From: Desulfonatronovibrio magnus
GTDB lineage: Bacteria > Desulfobacterota > Desulfovibrionia > Desulfovibrionales > Desulfonatronovibrionaceae
NCBI RefSeq assembly: GCF_000934755.1
Contig: NZ_KN882175.1
Coordinates: 331,736-395,735, forward strand
Direction of reading: 5' to 3'
DNA length: 64,000 nt
Shown one piece after another: positions 42,730 to 51,436 of this stretch; position 1 is the stretch's first letter, and every line of letters begins with the position of its first letter. The position numbers were made by a program, and so were the translations under genes. The notes below the pieces were generated by a model that was not told where the DNA came from, did not search any database, and saw nothing but the letters and a program-made list of their open reading frames with translations.

Positions 42730-44661
42730 TTACTGAACTCCACAATATTTTCTAAACACTCTCTTAAATTCTTCAATATTTACCGGCTTTGCCAGATAAT
42801 CATTCATTCCAGCCTTTAAGAAGCTTTCTTTGTCTCCAGGCAGGGCATGAGCAGTAACCGCGATAATGGGAATATTGCTCTTGGCTCCCAGTTCTTGTGA
42901 TTCTCTGACAGCTGCTGTTGCTTCCAGACCATCCATTACAGGCATCTGCACATCCATTAATACAAGATCAAAGTCATTGTCCATTATCAGCTGAACAGCC
43001 TGCAAACCGTCATTGGCCAGGACTATCTTGTGCCCCATGGTCTCAAGCATTTTGGAAATGATCTTCTGGTTTACAGGTTCATCTTCTGCCAGCAAAATCT
43101 TCAATGATGTCTGCCCGGTGTAAGCATCTGCATCGATAGTGTCATCTTCGCGACTCGCGTGAGACGTTTGAAAGGTCAGTGCCACATGAACTGCAGTGCC
43201 ATACCCTTCCTCACTTTCCACGGAAATATTTCCGTCCATCATCTCCACCAGCCTGCGCACCAGCCCCAGACCAAGTCCTGCGCCCTCATGACGGCGCGAA
43301 TATGATCCATCTGCCTGAACAAAAGGTTCGAAAAGCTCATCCAGCTTTTCACCGGCAATACCGGGTCCGTTGTCAACCACGGAAAAAAGAACTCTGCACT
43401 TATCCGGTTCCAATTGAGACAAGGTAGTGACAGACAGCTCAACCTTGCCCCGGGAAGTAAACTTGATGGCATTTCCCACAAGGTTAAATAAAACCTGCTG
43501 AACTCTTGTCTTGTCTCCAATTAGAGTCTCCGGCAGGTCAGGATCAACATGGCACTCATACTCAATTCCTTTTTCCTTGACTGAAAGCATGAACAGGTCG
43601 TTGACAATTGAAGTCAACTCTTTGGGGCAGAAATGTTTACTTCTGATGGCCATTTTACCGGATTCAATGGTGGATAGATCTAGAATATCTGAAAATAGAC
43701 TGGCCAGTCTTTTGGCAGAAATGTTTCCAAGATCAATCATTTCCTTCTGATCGGGATTCATTTCCCAGGTGGACATTATTTCCATGATTCCGGTTATGCC
43801 GTTGAGGGGAGTTCTGATCTCATGGCTCATATTATTAAGAAATTGTGACTTGGCCAGACTGGCAGCTTCTGCCTTTTGTTTGGCCTTGAGCATTTCCAGC
43901 TCAGCTTTTTTCTGAGCAGTTATGTCTCGGCTTATGGCCAGTACAGACTGAATTTCACCTCTGGCATTCTTTTCAGGGAAAAGTCTCAGATCATGAAAAA
44001 CAGGTTTGCTTTCAGAACCGAGAAGCATCTCTCTTTCCACGCGTTCACCTGTTGCAAAAACCCTGGATATAACTCCTTCCCAGAACATGCACATTGCTTC
44101 AGAAAACCCCAGTTCTCTATGCGTTTTGCCAATGTACTGTGCAGCATCAAGGTCGCTGATCTCTGAAATTCCGGAGGAAACAAACTGATGCCGTGCGTTG
44201 CTGTCAAAACGCATGACCACATCGGGAAGCTCTTCAATGAGCACTCTGTTGCATTCCTGACTCTGATGCAGCAATCTGCTCAGCCTGAGGTGAGTCTCCA
44301 CCCTGGCATCCACTTCTTCAGGCTGAATTGGTTTGGAAACATAATCAGCACCTCCCACAGCAAAGGCACGAACCTTGTCTTGAGGTTCACTCAGGGCACT
44401 GATGAAAAGCACAGGAATATCCTTGAGTTTGTCATTACTTTTGAGCTGTCTGCAAACCTCATATCCATCCATTTTGGGCATGACAATGTCTAAGAGGATC
44501 AGATCAGGAGGATTGTCTTCTGCTGCTGCCAGGGCATCAGGTCCATTTAAAAAGGCTAAGACTTTGTAACCTCTGTCCCGCAGCAGGTCCATCAGTAGTT
44601 TAAGATTTCCAGGTGTATCATCCACCAGCATGATGTTACCGGTTCTTGGCATGCACTTCAT
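42730..44661 (-). CDS. Hybrid histidine kinase (REC-PAS-HisKA-HATPase-REC)
   Basis: 643 residues with no membrane segment. N-terminal receiver with Asp58 (LILLDIVMPKMDGYEVC); a PAS domain (about 150-260); HisKA with the phospho-accepting His in FLNNMSHEIRTPLNGITG; HATPase N and G boxes (VLFNLVGNAIKFTS, DNGPGIAGEKL, GAGLGLGLVRRL); C-terminal receiver (ILLAEDEPVNQKIISKM, LVLMDVQMPVMDGLEA). Two receivers around a kinase suggest an internal relay; output is unknown. GGAAGGAA lies before the ATG. It follows another kinase by 66 bp. Confidence 0.95.
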   Translation of the reverse strand: MKCMPRTGNIMLVDDTPGNLKLLMDLLRDRGYKVLAFLNGPDALAAAEDNPPDLILLDIVMPKMDGYEVCRQLKSNDKLKDIPVLFISALSEPQDKVRAFAVGGADYVSKPIQPEEVDARVETHLRLSRLLHQSQECNRVLIEELPDVVMRFDSNARHQFVSSGISEISDLDAAQYIGKTHRELGFSEAMCMFWEGVISRVFATGERVEREMLLGSESKPVFHDLRLFPEKNARGEIQSVLAISRDITAQKKAELEMLKAKQKAEAASLAKSQFLNNMSHEIRTPLNGITGIMEIMSTWEMNPDQKEMIDLGNISAKRLASLFSDILDLSTIESGKMAIRSKHFCPKELTSIVNDLFMLSVKEKGIEYECHVDPDLPETLIGDKTRVQQVLFNLVGNAIKFTSRGKVELSVTTLSQLEPDKCRVLFSVVDNGPGIAGEKLDELFEPFVQADGSYSRRHEGAGLGLGLVRRLVEMMDGNISVESEEGYGTAVHVALTFQTSHASREDDTIDADAYTGQTSLKILLAEDEPVNQKIISKMLETMGHKIVLANDGLQAVQLIMDNDFDLVLMDVQMPVMDGLEATAAVRESQELGAKSNIPIIAVTAHALPGDKESFLKAGMNDYLAKPVNIEEFKRVFRKYCGVQ

Positions 44662-44727
44662 TTATCATTCCTTCCTTGGTTGAGTGCCTGCTTATCCACA
44701 AGCACTGGATCATGTTCCTTTTTCATT

Positions 44728-47031
44728 TCACTCACCCTGCTTAAGCAACTGCCTTATCCCGGCATAGTCAAAATTTTCAGCTTTGGAACGTAATAATTGG
44801 GCACCTGCTTCATCTTCTAAGGCAGCATCATCTATCAGTTCCAGAAGACGGAATATATCACCCTGAGAAAGCACCTCAATAATGGATTTGCGCATTGTTT
44901 CTGAAAATTGAGGAGTAAAAGCAGATGGCCTGTCCGGACAGGGGATTGAGTCATGAGTCAGGGTATGCTTGTCCGGCAAAAGATATTCCAGATTCCATGC
45001 AGGGCGGACTGGTACTTTTATAGTGAACCGACTGCCCTGACCAGGAGTGCTTTCTACATGAATATTGCCGCCCATAATTTTAATATACTCTAAGCTGATG
45101 GACAGCCCCAGACCTGTGCCCCCTGCTGAAAGACCCTTTTCTGTCTGATGGAACGGATCAAAGATCTTTGAGAGCTCATGTTCGTCAATTCCTGGACCTG
45201 TGTCTTCCACCTCAATAATCAGGGTCTTGTCTGTCTGATTTTCCTCATGGGGCTGATCCATTATCCGGCATTTGAGTTTAACATGACCTTTATCAGTAAA
45301 TTTAACCGCATTTCCCACTATATTGATTAAAATCATTCGTAATTTGGAATAGTCTGCCCGAACCTGTACGGGCAGTTCAGGAGACTTTTCAAGGCGCAGT
45401 TCAATACCTTCGGCACCGTGTGAGAACATTTTCAGAATATCGTCCAGCATTTCCGGAAGAAAAAAATCATCCTCATTCAAAACAAGCTTGCCCGCTTCTA
45501 TTCTGGACATTTCAAGAATATCATTGATAAGGCGCAGCAGATGTCCGCCATTGTCCTGAATAAGTTTTATATAGTTGACATTTTTCCTGGAAAGCGAGGA
45601 GTCGCGCAGAAGGACATGGGTAAAACCCAGCACAGCGTTCATGGGAGTTCGGAGTTCATGACTCATATTGGCCAGGAATTTACTTTTGGTTAGATATGCT
45701 TCCTCAGCCCTTGCAGCCATTTTTCTAGCTTCCTCCATAGCCGAAGCAAGCCGCTGATTGGCTTCCATGATCTGTTTCTCAGCCTTTTTGCGCTCATAAT
45801 TGGAATAAAGCTGTGCAATAATGGCGGCCACAGTAGTGGCGAAAGCTTCTTCATCAGGATGCCATCTTCTAACCGAACCTGCATGCTCAAAGCAAACAAC
45901 CCCTTCCATTCGGCCTTCGATAAATATTCCGGCATCAAGCAGTGAGCGGACCTGCATTGGCTCAAGATATTCTTCAGAAAAACATCTCGTACGCGGATCT
46001 TCCAAAGCGTTCTCAACTGCTATCCTGTTTTCTCTGGCAATGGCTTCAATGTACTCTGAACAGTTTTTCGTCTGTATTGCCATATTAAATTGCGGTATGT
46101 TTTGAACACTGGAGAACTGCCCAACACAATTAAGCCATGCCTGATCATCAGAAAAATTCCACACACTTACGCGTCTGACATCTGTAACTCTGGTACTGAC
46201 TTCAAGAATCGTTTCCAAGGCATTCTCAAGATCTCCTGAAGTTACGTAAGGATCTAAGGCAAGCCTGGCTATGGCTTTTCTCTGGGCAAACGCCCGTTGC
46301 TCGCTCAGGGCAAGAACCTGTTGCAGCTCCTTATGTTCCTGGATTTCCCTGCGCAGCTTTTCTGTACGGTCCTGAACCATAATTTCTAAATGATCTCGAC
46401 TTTCCTTCAGAGCATTTTCAGCATTTTTACGTGCGGTAATGTCTACCACAGTCAATTGGCAATCATTGCCGGCACCTTTTGCGCAGAGATTCATGGTCAC
46501 ATGAGCCCAGAAATGCTCTTCCTTCTGCGGAGAAATCCTGATCTCCATAGACTGCTGCTGCCTGCTTTTGTAGAGCTTGTTGAATGCACGGACAAATACA
46601 CTCTGATCCCCGGCCACGACAAAACGTACAAGGCTTTTTCCCAGCAAACCTGCACGGGGGGCACCCAGCATCCGGGACATTAAAAGATTGATTTCTTTTA
46701 ATACTCCTTTCTCATCAACAGTACAATAACCAACAGGAGCAAGATCAAAAAGATCAAAATATTTTTTACGGACTGCCTCCACCTCCTGCTGCGCCTGGCG
46801 AAGTTCTTCATTCTGTGTGTCCAGTTCCACCTGATGGATCAGCAGTTCATTTACAAGTTTTCGAGCCTCTTCACCCGAAAGCTCTTTAACATCACTAAGG
46901 TCTCGAAGGTTATACGTCCTTGCAGGTTTAGAGCGGAAAATACTTAGAGCATGATTAGCGGGCAGATCACTTGAATTTATATTCTCCCTGGATGATATTT
47001 CCCAGTGCGGTGGTTTGCTTTTGTTTGTCAT
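44728..47031 (-). CDS. PAS/GAF sensor histidine kinase
   Basis: 767 residues, apparently cytoplasmic. After a charged N-terminus with coiled coil there is a PAS domain (YFDLFDLAPVGYCTVDEKGV), a helix, a GAF domain (about 265-405; DVRRVSVWNFSDDQAWLNCV), HisKA with FLANMSHELRTPMNAVLG, and HATPase motifs (ILINIVGNAVKFTDKG, EDTGPGIDEHEL, GGTGLGLSISLEY). It has no receiver. The start lies 18 bp after the MacB-like stop, so it is likely co-transcribed with the efflux genes and may pass its phosphate to the hybrid kinase next to it (inference). Confidence 0.94.
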   Translation of the reverse strand: MTNKSKPPHWEISSRENINSSDLPANHALSIFRSKPARTYNLRDLSDVKELSGEEARKLVNELLIHQVELDTQNEELRQAQQEVEAVRKKYFDLFDLAPVGYCTVDEKGVLKEINLLMSRMLGAPRAGLLGKSLVRFVVAGDQSVFVRAFNKLYKSRQQQSMEIRISPQKEEHFWAHVTMNLCAKGAGNDCQLTVVDITARKNAENALKESRDHLEIMVQDRTEKLRREIQEHKELQQVLALSEQRAFAQRKAIARLALDPYVTSGDLENALETILEVSTRVTDVRRVSVWNFSDDQAWLNCVGQFSSVQNIPQFNMAIQTKNCSEYIEAIARENRIAVENALEDPRTRCFSEEYLEPMQVRSLLDAGIFIEGRMEGVVCFEHAGSVRRWHPDEEAFATTVAAIIAQLYSNYERKKAEKQIMEANQRLASAMEEARKMAARAEEAYLTKSKFLANMSHELRTPMNAVLGFTHVLLRDSSLSRKNVNYIKLIQDNGGHLLRLINDILEMSRIEAGKLVLNEDDFFLPEMLDDILKMFSHGAEGIELRLEKSPELPVQVRADYSKLRMILINIVGNAVKFTDKGHVKLKCRIMDQPHEENQTDKTLIIEVEDTGPGIDEHELSKIFDPFHQTEKGLSAGGTGLGLSISLEYIKIMGGNIHVESTPGQGSRFTIKVPVRPAWNLEYLLPDKHTLTHDSIPCPDRPSAFTPQFSETMRKSIIEVLSQGDIFRLLELIDDAALEDEAGAQLLRSKAENFDYAGIRQLLKQGE

Positions 47032-47049
47032 GGCAATATGGATGAAGTG

Positions 47050-48228
47050 CTAATCTGAACGTAAGGCCTGGATGGGAATAAGGTTGGCAGCTTGTCTGGC
47101 AGGATAAAACCCAAAAAAGATACCTACCGCTGCAGATACTCCCACACCTATAAATACCGCGCCGTAAACAATCATGAATTCCCATCCGGAGAATTTTGAA
47201 ATTCCAAATGACACAGCTATTCCAATAATAATCCCCAGAAATCCGCCCAGCAATGACAAAATTACAGACTCCATAAGAAACTGACTTTGAATATCTTTTT
47301 TCTGGGCTCCCAGGGCCCGGCGGATTCCAATTTCTTTTTTTCGTTCGGCCACAGAAACCAGCATGACATTCATTACACCCACTCCGCCAACAATCAGAGA
47401 AATGCTCCCTATGGCCCCAAGCAGCAATGTAAACATCTGCATCTGTTTTTCCATATGCTCAATAATCTGCTCTGCGCTGCGCACAGTCACAGATTCAGGC
47501 CGTGACAGATTTTCAAAGTAATCCTGCATTCTTTCCTGAGCCATATCATGAGTCAGGTTAGAGTCCTTTACTACCATAACTTCTCTGATTGAACTGCTTT
47601 CACTCATGCGCAAGGCTGTAGAAATGGGTATCATCAAGCCTTCATTGCTTTCCCAGGGCCGCATGGGACCAAAAGCTACAGGTTCCAGTTCACCTACAAC
47701 AGTGAACATGCGATCCTCAAAAAATATCTGCTGCCCCACCAGCTGTTCCATACCTTCCTGCCGCAGATTGTTGGCCAGTCCACCACCAATAACAGCCTGA
47801 TACATGAGATAGTCCAGGTCAGAGATGAACCTTCCTTCAGCAACACGCATCTGATTAATATCAATGAATGACTGTGTAACACCGATGGCTGCTACATTAA
47901 ATCTCTGTCCTTCCACCCTCAACACCCCATGCGCAGATGCATAGGGAGCAGCACTGGAAATACCTTCTATGTAGTATTCCAGATCCGTGACATCATCTAA
48001 GCGAAACCCTGTATTTTGTTCGCCCCTGCGCATATCTTTCTGCACCTTTAAAACATCTGTTCCCATTTCCATAAACTGTTTCATGCTCTCACGCTGAACA
48101 ATGGTTCCAGTGGAAACAAGAGCAATCACTGAGCCAATACCGATAACAATCCCAAGCAGGGCCAGTATTGTGCGCTGCTTGGATGATGCCAGACTGCGAA
48201 CAGCCTCTTTGATATTTGCCTTAATCAT
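47050..48228 (-). CDS. MacB-like ABC transporter permease
   Basis: 392 residues in the FtsX/MacB fold: first membrane helix near residue 20 (LALLGIVIGIGSVIALVSTG), a periplasmic MacB-type domain, then three helices at the C-terminus (GAIGSISLIVGGVGVMNVML, MESVILSLLGGFLGIIIGIA). VSVAERKKEIGIRRALGAQK is the coupling helix. It lacks the fused ATPase of E. coli MacB; the ATPase is the separate gene 6 bp upstream. Such mechanotransmission pumps push substrates from the periplasm through TolC. Confidence 0.94.
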   Translation of the reverse strand: MIKANIKEAVRSLASSKQRTILALLGIVIGIGSVIALVSTGTIVQRESMKQFMEMGTDVLKVQKDMRRGEQNTGFRLDDVTDLEYYIEGISSAAPYASAHGVLRVEGQRFNVAAIGVTQSFIDINQMRVAEGRFISDLDYLMYQAVIGGGLANNLRQEGMEQLVGQQIFFEDRMFTVVGELEPVAFGPMRPWESNEGLMIPISTALRMSESSSIREVMVVKDSNLTHDMAQERMQDYFENLSRPESVTVRSAEQIIEHMEKQMQMFTLLLGAIGSISLIVGGVGVMNVMLVSVAERKKEIGIRRALGAQKKDIQSQFLMESVILSLLGGFLGIIIGIAVSFGISKFSGWEFMIVYGAVFIGVGVSAAVGIFFGFYPARQAANLIPIQALRSD

Positions 48229-48234
48229 AATAAA

Positions 48235-48903
48235 TTACAGCATTACGCCGTCGCGCATGCTCATTTTGCGACCGCACTGGGCGGCAATTTTGGGATCATG
48301 AGTGATGATGACCATAGTTATATGGCTTTTGCTGTTGAGTTCAAGAAACAAATCCATGATGTCCTGGCCGACTTTTGTGTCCAGAGCACCTGTAGGTTCA
48401 TCAGCAAGGATAATGGCAGGATCAGTACTCAAGGCGCGGGCAATGGCTACTCTTTGCTGCTGTCCGCCGGAAAGTTCGGAAGGTTTGTGCTCACGGCGTT
48501 CATCCATATCCACCAGTTTAAGAGTGGCCCTGGCCTTTTCAACCTGATCCTTCTGCTTCATCCCCCGGTAAACTAATGGTACGCAGACATTCTCTAATGC
48601 AGTCAGTTTGGGCAGCAGATTGAACTGTTGAAAGACAAAACCGATCTTTCGGTTTCTGATCAATGACAGGTCATAGTCATTGAGGGTGGAGGTTTCCCTT
48701 TCTTCAAAGTAATATTTTCCTGAACCGGGAAGATCCAGAAAACCCATAATATTCATCAATGTTGACTTGCCGCATCCTGAAGTCCCTACAATGGCCGTCA
48801 ATTCTCCGGCATGAACTTCCATGTTGACACCCTTGAGCACTTCCACATTCACTGGCCCCATTTTGAATGACTTGAAAACATCAACCATCCTGATCAGTGT
48901 CAT
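48235..48903 (-). CDS. MacB/LolD-type ABC transporter ATP-binding protein
   Basis: 222 residues from [13 protein letters not shown] (48903, AGGA upstream). An in-frame ATG at 48948 lies inside the adaptor gene and has no ribosome site. Walker [11 protein letters not shown], signature [15 protein letters not shown], Walker [11 protein letters not shown] and switch His in IITHD are intact. [18 protein letters not shown] is typical of the MacB/LolD group. Partner of the 47050 permease. Confidence 0.96.
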   Translation of the reverse strand: MTLIRMVDVFKSFKMGPVNVEVLKGVNMEVHAGELTAIVGTSGCGKSTLMNIMGFLDLPGSGKYYFEERETSTLNDYDLSLIRNRKIGFVFQQFNLLPKLTALENVCVPLVYRGMKQKDQVEKARATLKLVDMDERREHKPSELSGGQQQRVAIARALSTDPAIILADEPTGALDTKVGQDIMDLFLELNSKSHITMVIITHDPKIAAQCGRKMSMRDGVML

Positions 48904-48941
48904 ATTAATCCTGTTGTCCCGGTTCTGTGTTAGTACCTGTT

Positions 48942-50681
48942 TTACCATTGAGCCAGTCTCTGACCAGCCTCGACTCCGGAAACAATTTCCACATCCCGCA
49001 ACGTAGTGATTCCTGTTTCTACTTCCCTTTCTCTAACCTGCCCATCAGGCCCCACCAGCCTGACAAAGGACGCTCCCCGGACAACTCTTACAAAAGACAA
49101 GGGCACCATCATGGCATTATCGTTTTCATATACCACCACCTCGAGATCTGCAGACATGCCCACCCTTATATATTCGAGACTTTTCTCATCCAGCTCTGGA
49201 AAAGTAACTCGGACATCAAAGGTGGCACCCTGACGTCCAGAGCCTGCAACGGCCTGTGCAGATATATGTGAAACCTCTCCCTGCAAAGTTACGCCCGGAA
49301 ACGCATCTCCCCTGGCCCTGACACTTTGTCCTGGAAAAATTTTTCGTACATCAACCTCGTCCACCTTGGTGCTCACGGTCATTCCCTTAAGATCGCCGAC
49401 AGCAAAAAGACTTGTTCCAGCACTGACTCTGGAACCTCTCTCCAAAGCAGTCTTTTTGCCATCTTCACCAACAGGCTGGATTACGACACCGGAAACCGGG
49501 GCTCTAACCTTTCTTTGCTCGATTTGAACTTCCAGCTTCTCAAGGTTAACCCTGGCATTTTCCAGCTCCATTTCCACCAGCTCGATATTTTCCCTGCTGC
49601 CCTTTTCTCTTACAGTTTCAAGTTCATCCCGGGATGAACGTACCTCATCTACGGCATTCTGATGCTGTCGCTGGGCATTTTCCAGTTCCTGACCCGGTAT
49701 AACCCCTTTTCCAAATAAAAGCTCAGCTTCCTCCAGTTTTCGCTCCTGCAATTCCAGCGAATCCTCAGCTCTGACTAAACTTCTTCGGGCTCTGGTCATT
49801 TCCAGACCTGTATCCCAGTTAAGAATTTCATTATAACGCTGCCTGGTTTTAATATAATCACTTCTTGCATTCCGAAGATTTATCTCCAAGTCTGAAGAGT
49901 CAATAAGTATGAGCACTTCACCCTGCTCCACCATTTGCCCGAAAGAAAAATTACGCTCCAGGATCCTGCCGTCAAACGGCGCTGTAACAACAATCTCTTC
50001 AAGGGGTTCCAAGCTTCCCACCAGGGAAACCGAAGTAGATACAGGGCGCGTGGAGACAGTTACGTGTACAGTTTCATCCTGTGATCTGGTAACATCATCG
50101 CTTCTTGCGCTCTGCACAGCCTTAAGCAGATTATCGCCTTGAAAATGATATATACCAATGCTTAGAAAAAGGCCGATGATGAGTAATGTGGAAACAAACC
50201 TGACAACCTGAACCCTTTTCGCTGCTTTTTGAAGCTCCTCATTTTTCTGTTCCAGATCCTGATAGGCCTTGCCAAGCTTGCGGGCATCTTCCTCCTGCCT
50301 GGCCTGCATCTTTTTCAACTCAGTGACATCTGAAAATACAAGAATAACACCTTTTTTATCCTTATCGTTTTCACTGAGATATGAAGAGCGTACTGACAGG
50401 GTAACAACCCTTTTATCGTATCGAGTAAAGTCAACAGTACTGCTTAACCCGATTCCCTGTTCATATACTGCGTCCAGGACCAACTGGTTAAAGTCATCAT
50501 TTTCGTCCATCCCTGTTAGAAAGACCCGGGCAAAAGTATCATTGATGATTTTTTCAGGAGCCAGACCCAGCATGTCACCGGCAGCTGTGTTGAACATTAT
50601 GATCCGACCCTGAAAATCAATAGCCATGACACCATCAGCCATATTTTCCAGGATATTTTCAAAAAAATCATGTTTAGACAT
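48942..50681 (-). CDS. PAS domain fused to a MacA/HlyD-type periplasmic adaptor
   Basis: 579 residues in an unusual order. Residues 1-120 are a PAS domain (ILENMADGVMAIDFQGRIIM, GVILVFSDVTELKKMQARQE); 120-157 form a coiled coil; 159-178 are one membrane helix (VRFVSTLLIIGLFLSIGIYH). From about 210 an adaptor follows: lipoyl half (VTAPFDGRILERNFSFGQMV), a long alpha hairpin (about 270-380), lipoyl second half (KVRAPVSGVVIQPVG) and beta-barrel (VSTKVDEVDVRKIFPGQSVR). The PAS would be cytoplasmic and the adaptor periplasmic. The frame is continuous with no sign of a joining error. The ATPase and permease genes follow directly. Confidence 0.93.
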   Translation of the reverse strand: MSKHDFFENILENMADGVMAIDFQGRIIMFNTAAGDMLGLAPEKIINDTFARVFLTGMDENDDFNQLVLDAVYEQGIGLSSTVDFTRYDKRVVTLSVRSSYLSENDKDKKGVILVFSDVTELKKMQARQEEDARKLGKAYQDLEQKNEELQKAAKRVQVVRFVSTLLIIGLFLSIGIYHFQGDNLLKAVQSARSDDVTRSQDETVHVTVSTRPVSTSVSLVGSLEPLEEIVVTAPFDGRILERNFSFGQMVEQGEVLILIDSSDLEINLRNARSDYIKTRQRYNEILNWDTGLEMTRARRSLVRAEDSLELQERKLEEAELLFGKGVIPGQELENAQRQHQNAVDEVRSSRDELETVREKGSRENIELVEMELENARVNLEKLEVQIEQRKVRAPVSGVVIQPVGEDGKKTALERGSRVSAGTSLFAVGDLKGMTVSTKVDEVDVRKIFPGQSVRARGDAFPGVTLQGEVSHISAQAVAGSGRQGATFDVRVTFPELDEKSLEYIRVGMSADLEVVVYENDNAMMVPLSFVRVVRGASFVRLVGPDGQVREREVETGITTLRDVEIVSGVEAGQRLAQW

Positions 50682-50703
50682 TCAACACTCCAATGACTGT
50701 TGA

Positions 50704-50818
50704 CGATCATCTGTTATCTGTTATCTGTTAATTGTTAATTGTTATTTGTTATCAGGTTAAGGCAGTGAATTCAGGCTTTTGTTCTTCAACAATTAACTAT
50801 TGATTTGCTACAAGTAAC
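50704..50818 (+). repeat. R1 repeat, copy 5 (headless)
   Basis: Begins at the TCTGTTA heptamers, has TTATCAGGTTAAGGCAGTGA and TTCAGGCTTTTGTTCTTCAA, and runs into the R5 composite at AAGTAACTA. The GGGCTGTGCCC head is missing. Confidence 0.8.
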
Positions 50819-51070
50819 TACAATCGTATATGTAATAAATTCAAAACATTATGGTTTTACCATACAGATTGCTTCGGTCGCTCAGGCTCCCTCGTGGATG
50901 ACAGGTTTTGAGCAACTACATCCCTGACAGCTCAGGTGTCATTGCGAGCGAGTCTTCGAGCGCGGCAATCCTTGTTGCGAGCGAAGCGAAGCAATCTCGT
51001 GTTAAGGCTGATTTTTTAGTTACTCACAGGCTCGGTCCCAGGCTGCCCGGGTGAAAAGCTTACAAGTAAC
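50816..51070 (-). repeat. R5 composite repeat, copy 2 (reverse)
   Basis: Reverse of 31298-31577, here with ATTGCGAGCGAGTCTTCGAG and a second ATTGC-type arm, GTTGCGAGCGAAGCGAAGCA. It ends with the R2 palindrome (AGTTACTCACAGGCTCGGTC to AAGCTTACAAGTAACT). Confidence 0.87.
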
Positions 51071-51081
51071 TTCAAAAAAAA

Positions 51082-51218
51082 CTGGACCCCGGATCAAGTC
51101 CGGGGTGACGGTTGGAGCAAGTTTTTTACTCTTTACCGTCATTCCGGCGAAAGCCGGAATCCAGGTTTTGATTAGTGTGAGTTGCTCTTGTTCCTATGCT
51201 CCAGCTTTGGAACAAGAG
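51082..51218. repeat. Cluster of three unrelated REP-like hairpins
   Basis: (i) ACCCCGGA/TCCGGGGT at 51086-51106. (ii) ATTCCGGC-GAAA-GCCGGAAT at 51141-51160, with the common GTCATTCCGG...CCGGAATCCAG context. (iii) CTCTTGTTCC/GGAACAAGAG at 51185-51218. They lie side by side between R5 and R2. The first two match palindromes widely seen in proteobacterial intergenic DNA. Confidence 0.8.
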
Positions 51219-51436
51219 GAAAAGTTCCGTCAAAGACGAGAACTTTGCGCCTGGCAAAGGGACTGTCCCTCGCTGTGTAAATTTTTTCATTTAAGCAAAT
51301 TTTCCCAGGAACCAATGCAGCATCAATCTTTTTTATAGTACCTCGCGGGGTCTGTCCCAATTTCCAGAAAAGTGACAGACTTGTAAAGTTTCTCACACGC
51401 TCGGTCCCGGTCCGCCCGGGTGAGGAGCTGCTAATC
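51218..51436 (-). repeat. R2 composite repeat, copy 3 (truncated)
   Basis: Shares AGAACTTTGCGCCTGGCAAA, GGGACTGTCCCTCGCTGTGT and TTTTTTATAGTACCTCGCGG with the other R2 copies, and ends in CTCACACGCTCGGTCCCGG and CCGCCCGGGTGAGGAGC. The far half is replaced by the REP cluster. It ends at the TolC-like stop codon. Confidence 0.85.

Noticed and set aside
48904-48948. Upstream ATG start for the ABC ATPase
   Set aside because: It lies inside the adaptor gene end, has no ribosome site, and adds 15 residues not seen in the family.
51014-51070. Integron attC-like sites from the palindromes
   Set aside because: GTTACTC does not fit the GTTRRRY core and no integrase or cassette genes are nearby.
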